A stretch of DNA of 11,944 nt from JAKBCQ01 sp021807585 (GTDB taxonomy: Bacteria; Planctomycetota; Planctomycetia; Isosphaerales; Isosphaeraceae): NCBI GenBank assembly GCA_027325115.1, contig DAHWFG010000354.1, positions 1 through 11,944 of the forward strand. The letters are read 5' to 3'. Under the pieces are notes generated by a model. The model made no database searches and had not been told where the DNA came from. It saw nothing but the letters and a program-made list of their open reading frames with translations. Shown piece after piece: positions 6,880 through 11,944 of the stretch. How positions within the stretch are numbered: position 1 is the stretch's first letter; each line of letters starts with the position of its first letter. Position numbers and translations under genes: made by a program.

Positions 6880-8166
6880 TCAACTGAACAATTCGGGGAT
6901 CGGTTTGCCGTCGTCGACGATTTTGTACGGCCGGCCGCGCGGCGTCGTGTATTGCGTGGCGAGGTCGATTCCCATCGCTTTGGTCATCGTCGCGACGACG
7001 TCCATAATGCCGAGGGGTCGGTCGACGATCTCCATGCCGTCTTTATCGGTGGCGCCGATCGCGTGGCCGCCGGACATTCCCGCGCCCCCCATGACGATCG
7101 ACCAGCCTTTGGGCCAATGATCCCGCCCCGCGTTCTGGTTGATCCGCGGCGTGCGGCCGAATTCGCCCATCCAGACGACCATCGTCGAATCGATCAGGCC
7201 GCGCTGCGCCAGATCGCCGACGAGCGTTCCCATCCCCTTATCAAGCTGCGGGAGGAGATCGGTCGAGAGCTTTTTGAAGTTGTCGGTGTGCGTGTCCCAG
7301 CCTCCCAGGCCGATCTCGACGAACGTCACACCCATTTCGACGAGCCGACGCGCCATCAGGCACGCCGATCCAAAGCCCCCCTTGCCGTAAGCCTCGCGCA
7401 CCGCGGCGGGCTCTTCCTCGATCTTGAAGGCGCGATTGTACTGCGAACTCATCATCCGAACCGTCTTCGCGTACACGGCCTTGTGATCGCCGGGCATCCC
7501 GCCCCGCCTCGATTGCATAAAATTATGCTCAACCATGCTAAGCATGTTGAGGCGACGATTCATCCGCATGTCGTCGACCCCCGACGGGGGCTTCATGTTC
7601 GAGATCGGAGCGTTCGGGTTTTGCACCATAAACGGCGCGTGCGTCATACCCAGGAAGCCCGCTCCCATCGCGGGAGTGCTAATCGAGATGTAATGCGGCA
7701 GGTCGAAATTTTGCAGCCGTTCGCCGAGTTCGTACGAGCAAACCGAGCCGAAGCTCGGATGCACGACGGTCGGGTTGGGGATGTAACCCGTGTGCATCAC
7801 GTAGGTTCCCCGATCGTGGTTCCCCTCGCGCGAATCGAGCGATCGAAGTACGTTCAAGTGTTTAAAGTTTTTGGCGACGGTGGGGAGGTGCTCGCTGATC
7901 ATCACCCCCGGCGCCGAGGTTGCGATCGGCTTGAACTCGCCGCCGTTCTTCTCACTTTCGGGTTTAAGGTCCCACGTGTCCATGTGGCTCGGACCCCCCG
8001 ACATCCACAGCAAGATGCAGCTTTTATTCGTCTTTCGCCCCGCCGCGGCGTGCGCCTCGAGCGAGTTCACGAACGACATCGCCGGTAAAGCCAACGTGGT
8101 CGAGGCCAGGTGGCTCATGAAGTGACGCCGAGACATCCCCGCGGGGACGCGCGTTGGATCAAACAT
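6880..8166 (-). CDS. DUF1501 family exported protein
   Basis: A 428-residue DUF1501 protein, a planctomycete-expanded family related in fold to sulfatases and alkaline phosphatases; its substrate is not established. The N-terminus has a Tat-like signal, MSRRHFMSHLASTTLALPAM (11-30), with cleavage near EAHAAA (37-42). It then runs into ILLWMSGGPSHMDTWDLKPE (51-70), where metal-binding residues are expected. Other hallmarks are GEFGRTP (334-340), GRDHWP (347-352) and MGGAGMSGGHAIGATD (26 residues later in the same block). It ends with the typical PRGRPYKIVDDGKPIPELF tail. ATG 8166 follows AGGAGAT at good spacing. It lies 90 bases after the DUF1549/DUF1553 stop on the same strand. This pairing is conserved in planctomycetes and suggests joint action outside the cytoplasm. 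It ends in TGA. Confidence 0.95.
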   Translation of the reverse strand: MFDPTRVPAGMSRRHFMSHLASTTLALPAMSFVNSLEAHAAAGRKTNKSCILLWMSGGPSHMDTWDLKPESEKNGGEFKPIATSAPGVMISEHLPTVAKNFKHLNVLRSLDSREGNHDRGTYVMHTGYIPNPTVVHPSFGSVCSYELGERLQNFDLPHYISISTPAMGAGFLGMTHAPFMVQNPNAPISNMKPPSGVDDMRMNRRLNMLSMVEHNFMQSRRGGMPGDHKAVYAKTVRMMSSQYNRAFKIEEEPAAVREAYGKGGFGSACLMARRLVEMGVTFVEIGLGGWDTHTDNFKKLSTDLLPQLDKGMGTLVGDLAQRGLIDSTMVVWMGEFGRTPRINQNAGRDHWPKGWSIVMGGAGMSGGHAIGATDKDGMEIVDRPLGIMDVVATMTKAMGIDLATQYTTPRGRPYKIVDDGKPIPELFS

Positions 8167-8229
8167 AAACGCAATCTCCTATTATCGCTCGTTGGTTCGT
8201 TCGATCGCGCGGGGATCGGCGAAATGGAC

Positions 8230-8250
8230 CGGGCGCCCCCGCGGCGCCCA
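8230..8250 (-). other. Strong hairpin between the DUF1549 and DUF1501 genes
   Basis: GGGCGCC (8231-8237) and GGCGCCC (8243-8249) pair perfectly around a 5-base loop, and flanking bases extend the stem by a wobble pair. It begins a few bases after the upstream stop at 8257. There is no T tract on the - strand side (GGTCCATTTCG follows), so it is not a standard terminator. It may stabilise or process the two-gene mRNA, or reduce read-through into the DUF1501 gene. Confidence 0.5.
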
Positions 8251-8256
8251 GGCTCG

Positions 8257-9942
8257 TTAGTGGATGAGGACGAATTCGTTCGAATTCAGCAAGGCCCAGA
8301 ACAAATCCTCCATGACGGGAATTGGATTCGGCTCGGGATTGAACCGCAAAAACTCCCGCGCCTTGTTCAGCTCGGCCGACGACGGAAGCCGCGAAAGAGC
8401 CGCCAAAAACAGATGATTGATGATGAACTGATCGAGCGGTTGACGACGTTGCAGTTGGGCTTGCTCGAGCACGCTCGCCAAAAAGCTCCCCGGCTGACCC
8501 CCGACGGCCTTCGCCATCAAGTCGCCGTTCATCATCATCAACGCCTGCGGAATCGTCCCCTGGAAGCTCGTCGACTCTTCACCCTCGTCGTTTCCAAAGG
8601 TGAACAGGAACTGCTTCATCCATTCGTCGCGCCGTTTGTTGTCGTCGCCCCCGCCGCCCGCCTTGTGCGCCGCGGTCGCGGTGATCAGCGACTCGAAAAG
8701 CTGTTCGGGAGACATCGGCTTGAGCGCCATGTGGCTGTAAAGCGTGTCGTCCTTATCGTTTTGAGGCGTCGATATGCTCGTCAGATTGTACGCCTGGCTC
8801 GTGGTGATCCAACGCACCAAAGCCTTGATATCGTATCCCCCCGCCTTGAAATCGGCGGCGAGCTTATCGAGCAATTCGGGGTTGCTCGCGGGGTTGTGCG
8901 CGCCGAAATCGTCGACGGGGTGAACAAAGCCGCGACCGAAAAAGTGCGCCCACATCCGATTGACGAACGCGCGGTCGAAATCGGCGTTCTCCTCGGTGAT
9001 GAACTTGGCGAGCTCGGAGCGCCGGTCGACGTCCGTTCCCTGGCTGATTTTACGACCGTCGAGGAACGTCGGAAACGCGATGCCCACCAGGCCGTTGCGG
9101 CGATCGAACGACGCGAACGAGTCGGTCGGCTCGTCGAACACCTCGGTATGATCGTACACGTCGGCGCCCGTCGCGTTCGGCTTGTTCACGTCCCGCGATC
9201 GAATCCCCTTGAGGAACGCGTTGATCCCCCAGAAATGCGTTTGTTTCCAATCGTTCGAAGGATGATCATGACACTGTGTGCATTGGATTTGAAGACCAAG
9301 GAAAACGCGGGTCGAGATCGAAGTGAGCGGCGCCTTGTCAAATTCGAGATGCGATAAAACGAAATTCGCCGCGCCGTTCTCTTTGTTCGACCCCTTCGCA
9401 TCGATCAAATCGAAGGCGATCTCCTTCCAGGACCGATTCGCCGAGAACTGCTGACGCAACCAGCCCGTCAGCGCGCCCCGATCGACCATCCGCCCCTGAT
9501 TCCCCCGACCGATCAGCGTCACCGTCCAAATCGTCGCGAAATTCTTGGCGTAATCGGGATGATTGAGCAAATACTCGACAAGCTTGACGCGTTTGTTCGG
9601 GTCTTTGGCGCCCAGGAACGAAGTCGCCTCCTGGACGTTCGGAATCCGCCCGAGCATGTCGAGGTAAATCCGCCTCAGAAATTCGGCGTCGGCGGCGACC
9701 CGCGACGACTTGACGCTCGAAGCCTCCCACGCCTCCTGGATCATCTTATCGAGATAATCGGGTTTCACTTTGGACTTGGAAGACCCGGCTTTGGCGTCCG
9801 ACGCCGCGGCGTCTTCCGGCTTGGATGCGGGCTCGTCGTCGGCGGGAACCCCGTGCGCCGTTATCCCAACCAGGGCCGGCGCGAGCACGGCCAAAACCAA
9901 CGCCGAGACCCCCTTCGACCAACCTCGAAAACCGGCTCGCAT
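8257..9942 (-). CDS. DUF1549/DUF1553 domain exported protein with CxxCH motif
   Basis: A 561-residue exported protein with the two-domain DUF1549-DUF1553 architecture typical of planctomycetes. Residues 1-34 are a signal peptide (GVSALVLAVLAPALVG core). A charged Ala/Ser/Lys linker follows to about 60. DUF1549 spans roughly 62-245, with FLRRIYLDMLGRIP (88-101). It contains CTQCHDHP (221-228), a CxxCH that could hold one covalent haem c or act otherwise. DUF1553 spans about 305-555, with NRMWAHFFGRGFVHPVDDFG (328-347) and the usual NSNEFVLIH end. There is no separate cytochrome domain at the N-terminus, as longer family members have. ATG 9942 is chosen because GGGGAGGA lies about 6 bases upstream; ATG 9975 would add 11 residues without a good SD. 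It leads the operon with the DUF1501 gene. The biochemical role is unknown. Confidence 0.93.
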   Translation of the reverse strand: MRAGFRGWSKGVSALVLAVLAPALVGITAHGVPADDEPASKPEDAAASDAKAGSSKSKVKPDYLDKMIQEAWEASSVKSSRVAADAEFLRRIYLDMLGRIPNVQEATSFLGAKDPNKRVKLVEYLLNHPDYAKNFATIWTVTLIGRGNQGRMVDRGALTGWLRQQFSANRSWKEIAFDLIDAKGSNKENGAANFVLSHLEFDKAPLTSISTRVFLGLQIQCTQCHDHPSNDWKQTHFWGINAFLKGIRSRDVNKPNATGADVYDHTEVFDEPTDSFASFDRRNGLVGIAFPTFLDGRKISQGTDVDRRSELAKFITEENADFDRAFVNRMWAHFFGRGFVHPVDDFGAHNPASNPELLDKLAADFKAGGYDIKALVRWITTSQAYNLTSISTPQNDKDDTLYSHMALKPMSPEQLFESLITATAAHKAGGGGDDNKRRDEWMKQFLFTFGNDEGEESTSFQGTIPQALMMMNGDLMAKAVGGQPGSFLASVLEQAQLQRRQPLDQFIINHLFLAALSRLPSSAELNKAREFLRFNPEPNPIPVMEDLFWALLNSNEFVLIH

Positions 9943-10051
9943 CGCCGTCCTCCCCGGATTCCACCGAATTGTCATTGTTCAAAAACCCAAAAGCCGATCA
10001 CGCTCACGCGATCGCCCAGGGTACGCTGGATGGAGGCTTGATTCTTCTTCT

Positions 10052-10081
10052 AAACTACGTGACGCGCGAGCCGATTGTCAA
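10052..10081 (-). promoter_or_regulatory. Promoter-like element upstream of the DUF1549 operon
   Basis: The - strand has a perfect TTGACA (10081-10076), an 18-base spacer, and TAGTTT (10057-10052), a three-of-six match to TATAAT. Transcription would start near 10045 and give a leader of about 100 bases before ATG 9942. The -35 is excellent and the -10 is poor. Confidence 0.45.
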
Positions 10082-10252
10082 ATCTTTTCGCGACCGCCCA
10101 TTCTCGATAGCATGAATGTCGGAAGGGTGGGTTTCACTCCATTCAAACATACGACCAATCGCTCGGCTTGTGACCCCCGATTTCGATCCATTTTCGGCCC
10201 CCCGCCCCTGCCGTTTCCTCCAAGAATTCCGGGCGATCGATCACCGAAACTT

Positions 10253-10302
10253 CGCGTCCTTCGTTCCTTAACCCCATGGCCGCTTAGCGCCGCGAGGACG
10301 CG
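10253..10302. repeat. Inverted repeat with 34-base loop
   Basis: CGCGTCCT (10253-10260) and AGGACGCG (10295-10302) are perfect 8-bp inverted repeats. They lie beside the AT-rich island. The loop contains a minor GGC/GCC pairing. It could be part of a structured leader or a protein-binding site; nothing in the sequence decides between these. Confidence 0.35.
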
Positions 10303-10374
10303 TCGCGAAAAATCAACACGGATCAGTAAATTTATTATATTTTATATCTTAATAAATGGATTGATTGATTATTC

Positions 10375-10395
10375 CGGTGAGCCGTAAGCTCACCG
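10375..10395. repeat. Hairpin with CGTAAG core, possible dispersed repeat
   Basis: CGGTGAGC (10375-10382) and GCTCACCG (10388-10395) form a perfect 8-bp stem around CGTAA. From memory, hairpins of this GTGAGCCGTAAGCTCAC type recur in planctomycete intergenic regions; that is recall and was not checked here. It has a partner with the same core in the opposite orientation at 10525-10549. Confidence 0.5.
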
Positions 10396-10456
10396 CGACG
10401 CGATCGTATCCCCTTGTTTTCGGCGCTCTCGAACGGCGAGGCCTTCGAAAGCGAAA

Positions 10457-10481
10457 CGACCCGGGCCACGCGCCCGGGTCG
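10457..10481 (-). terminator. GC-rich hairpin, probable terminator of the thioredoxin-like gene
   Basis: CGACCCGGGC (10457-10466) and GCCCGGGTCG (10472-10481) are a perfect 10-bp stem with a 5-base loop. On the - strand it is followed by TTTCGCTTTCG, so it most likely ends the leftward transcript whose stop is at 10563, 82 bases upstream. The broken T tract lowers certainty. Confidence 0.65.
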
Positions 10482-10524
10482 ATCGAGAAAGCGAATCGGC
10501 GGCAAAATGATGATCGTAACGACA

Positions 10525-10549
10525 CGCTCCGTCACTTACGCACGGAGCG
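10525..10549. repeat. Hairpin with CTTACG core, opposite orientation
   Basis: CGCTCCGT (10525-10532) and ACGGAGCG (10542-10549) form a perfect 8-bp stem with a 9-base loop. The loop contains CTTACG, the reverse complement of the CGTAAG core at 10383-10388. It lies 13 bases after the stop at 10563. On the - strand a T5 run precedes it and does not follow it, so it does not look like a simple terminator for that gene. Confidence 0.5.
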
Positions 10550-10562
10550 AAAAACGTCGGTC

Positions 10563-11123
10563 TCAATCGCCCATGATTTTTGAGATATCGGCGACGACGT
10601 CTTTAACCTTGGCCTCGGTCAACTCTCCTTTGGCGAAGGAGTGGTTCACCTTGACCTTGGTCTGACGCCACATCATCACCGTGATGTCGGCGTTTTTGGC
10701 GATCTTGTACTCCGAGGGACCCTCGGCGCCTTCGATCAACGTTAAAGGAACGTTGGAAATCCCATGTTTCTCGGCGAGTTGTTTAAGTTTGGCGGAGGTT
10801 TTGTCGGCGTCTTCGGTGAGGACGACGACGAAACTTTTCAAGGCGTGATGATCGGCGATCTTGGAATCGATGTTCTTGACCAAACTGGTCAAGGGCTCGT
10901 TGATCTCGCGTGCGAACACGCAGACCACGGGAGCGACGCCGTACTGTCAGCGGTAGCAGAGCGACTTGCCCTTGTTCGGTCCCGTGATGTCACGTACCTC
11001 GAAGGGGCCGGCCGCGTCTCCGACCTGCAAACCCGATTTGAGATCGGCGCCCGCGACGACGGCCCCCGCCAGAAAGGCGGAGACCAAGATCGCCGAGCCG
11101 ACCCTCCCGAACTGATTTCGCAT
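10563..11123 (-). CDS. Candidate selenoprotein: exported thioredoxin-like protein with in-frame TGA (Cys-x-x-Sec)
   Basis: Read from ATG 11123 through a TGA at 10949-10947, this is one 186-residue frame. The ATG has GGAG 8 bases upstream and a plausible promoter at 11168-11197. Residues 1-25 are a Sec signal peptide (AILVSAFLAGAVVAGA). The mature protein runs LKSGLQVGDAAGPFEVRDITGP, then KGKSLC-Y-R-U-QYG with C56 and the recoded residue 59. A thioredoxin-like pattern follows: strand VVCVFA, helix, strand KSFVVVLTE, helix, and a cis-Pro-like NVPLTL (124-129). Both sides of the TGA look coding in the same frame with no other damage. From memory, planctomycete relatives have Cys here (CYRC). The gene ends in a second, ordinary TGA. 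A 10-bp hairpin at 10926-10902 suits a bacterial SECIS. Alternatives are a nonsense mutation, or a truncated protein from GTG 10928 that lacks the signal and redox motif. Confidence 0.75.
10902..10926 (-). promoter_or_regulatory. Candidate bacterial SECIS hairpin
   Basis: On the - strand mRNA, GGUCU (10926-10922) pairs with AGAUC (10906-10902) and GCGUG (10921-10917) pairs with CACGC (10912-10908). A single G at 10907 is bulged, and the loop is UUCG (10916-10913). The loop starts 30 bases after the UGA, inside the 16-37 base window reported for bacterial SECIS. If the closing G-C pair opens, the loop begins with G, the other accepted feature. GC-rich coding DNA often forms hairpins, so this supports recoding but does not prove it. 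Confidence 0.55.
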
Positions 11124-11167
11124 AAGGCTTTCTCCAGGCGAAAAAGCCGATTCGCTTTTCCATGTGT

Positions 11168-11197
11168 ATCATGTCGTCGAACGACGCCGCGAGTCAA
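11168..11197 (-). promoter_or_regulatory. Promoter-like element of the thioredoxin-like gene
   Basis: The - strand has TTGACT (11197-11192), an 18-base spacer, and CATGAT (11173-11168): five and four matches to the sigma-70 hexamers. Transcription would start near 11161, giving a leader of about 38 bases. The spacer contains CGTCG-AA-CGACG, an exact inverted repeat that could bind a regulator. Confidence 0.45.
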
Positions 11198-11331
11198 TCG
11201 AGAGCCGACTTGTTTCGCGATTCGAGAAACATCATAATCAGGATCCGATCGATCGACCCGACCCCGTGACGATCACCGATTTAGTTGGAAATAGATATAT
11301 TGATATCATTGAAATAAATTGGTCAGAATCA

Positions 11332-11944
11332 ATGAATATCTCCTGTTATCTATCCGAGGAGCCCGCGACCGCCGAGTTCATTTTGGCGGTGATGCGCGAT
11401 CAAAGGCGTTATCGTAACGCGGAGGGTTACGGCGATTGTTCGATCGAGCTCACGTTCGATACGACGGTCGCCGAGTGGCGAAAGTCGAGCGATTTGCCGG
11501 GAACGAAGCGGCTTGGCCGGGGTTTGGGCTCGTTTTTCGGGATGAATTATAATGATTCCGAATGGCGTTCGCTTCTTGATCCCGCAAAGGAACGTCGATT
11601 GCTGGGCGTTTGCGAGGCGATCGCGACGAAGGGGACGCGGCGACGCGTGCGTCCGGTTCGCGTGCTTGGTTCGGCGGATTGTGTCCCCGCGGGAGCGTTC
11701 CTGGCGATTCGATCGCTCCTCGTCGAAGCGGGAGCGGATCGATCGAAAATAAAGCCTTCGACACGTTTGGATCAATATTGCGACGATTACGACGCGATCT
11801 TTTTCGATCAAATCGCCGTGCTCGCTCCGGGATCCGTTCCTTGTTTTAGAAAACAGAATTCGCGAGACATGATGGCCGCCGCGTCGATCGCGGCTTGTTT
11901 CGTTCTTTTCTTATCGACGGCGGTCGCGCTTGAGTTTGTTGGAT
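11332..11944 (+). CDS. Unknown protein with C-terminal membrane segment (partial, runs off the right edge)
   Basis: From ATG 11332 the frame stays open for 204 codons to the window end. Early residues include ISCYLSEEPATAEFILAVMR and RYRNAEGYGDC. The middle has DLPGTKRLGRGLGSFFGMN, then EWRSLLDPAKERRLLGVCEAIA. A block RRRVRPVRVLGSADCVPAG is followed by AFLAIRSLLVEAGAD. Residues 180-203 (MMAAASIAACFVLFLSTAVAL) form a hydrophobic segment, so the cytosolic part probably precedes a membrane anchor. I recognise no characterised domain; it resembles uncharacterised planctomycete proteins from memory only. It has seven or more Cys but no paired CxxC. The start has no clear SD, and upstream lies an AT-rich stretch (11281-11320) with TATATT and TATCAT as -10 candidates. 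It is divergent from the selenoprotein candidate. Confidence 0.72.
   Translation, partial: MNISCYLSEEPATAEFILAVMRDQRRYRNAEGYGDCSIELTFDTTVAEWRKSSDLPGTKRLGRGLGSFFGMNYNDSEWRSLLDPAKERRLLGVCEAIATKGTRRRVRPVRVLGSADCVPAGAFLAIRSLLVEAGADRSKIKPSTRLDQYCDDYDAIFFDQIAVLAPGSVPCFRKQNSRDMMAAASIAACFVLFLSTAVALEFVG

Larger units (their letters stand above)
9943..10562. other. Long regulatory and repeat region, no gene seen
   Basis: About 620 bases between two - strand genes. From right to left they hold a hairpin at 10525-10549, a strong GC hairpin at 10457-10481, another hairpin at 10375-10395 and a very AT-rich island at about 10327-10372. An 8-bp inverted repeat with a 34-base loop follows at 10253-10302, then a promoter-like pair at 10052-10081. 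The AT island contains TATAAT on the - strand (10339-10334) without a good -35. Open frames here are low-confidence shadows. No tRNA or known riboswitch was recognised. Confidence 0.5.

Noticed and set aside
9943..10320. tRNA, riboswitch or CRISPR array in the long intergenic regions
   Set aside because: No cloverleaf, no known riboswitch core and no regularly spaced repeats were seen on either strand.
10563..10928. Independent 121-residue gene from GTG 10928
   Set aside because: It would lack a signal peptide, the first fold strand and the redox motif. The upstream 58 codons in the same frame look coding and carry the SD and signal peptide, so read-through or a broken longer gene explains it better.
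10889..11197. Other-frame open reading frames on - over the N-terminal part of the thioredoxin-like gene
   Set aside because: They are Arg/Ser-rich with no SD. The frame starting at 11123 gives a clean signal peptide.

Overview
The window comes from a GC-rich bacterium, most likely a planctomycete. The evidence is a neighbouring pair of DUF1549/DUF1553 and DUF1501 proteins (families expanded in Planctomycetes), a secreted protein with an N-terminal LEARSLLS motif of the planctomycete 'LEPR-XLL' type, and long intergenic regions. An Isosphaerales-like relative is possible, but the sequence alone does not settle it. GATC, mostly as CGATCG, is several-fold over-represented.

Layout. 1-144: probable 3' end of a + strand gene. 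145-710: no convincing gene, one hairpin. 711-1352 (+): LEPR-XLL-type exported protein of unknown function. 1404-2387 (-): CDF-family metal efflux transporter. 2388-2826: non-coding, with an AT-rich promoter-like patch. 2827-3231 (-): small Tyr/Gly-rich exported protein, divergent from 3455-4048 (+), a YceI-family exported protein. 4049-4256: leader region with a perfect extended -10. 4257-5069 (+): multi-pass membrane protein, convergent with 5106-6638 (-), glycyl-tRNA synthetase. 6639-6879: glyS upstream region and a strong intrinsic terminator for the next transcript. 6880-9942 (-): two-gene DUF1549/DUF1553 then DUF1501 unit, with a strong hairpin between the genes. 9943-10562: long regulatory and repeat region. 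10563-11123 (-): thioredoxin-like exported protein with an in-frame TGA. 11332 to the right edge (+): unknown protein with a C-terminal membrane segment, cut by the window.

The main discovery candidate is the gene at 10563-11123. Read straight through a TGA at 10949-10947 it gives one coherent 186-residue protein: signal peptide, thioredoxin-like fold, cis-proline loop. The TGA falls in the second redox position of a Cys-x-x-Cys-type motif, giving Cys-Tyr-Arg-Sec. A 10-bp hairpin with one bulge follows at the distance and with the loop-proximal G expected of a bacterial SECIS element. The gene has its own SD and plausible promoter and ends in a normal TGA stop, so TGA is not globally reassigned. 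The competing explanation is one TGC/TGT-to-TGA nonsense change or a sequencing error.

The genes do not form one pathway. Most are single transcription units for envelope proteins (metal efflux, YceI, DUF1501/DUF1549, thioredoxin-like), plus a housekeeping tRNA synthetase.
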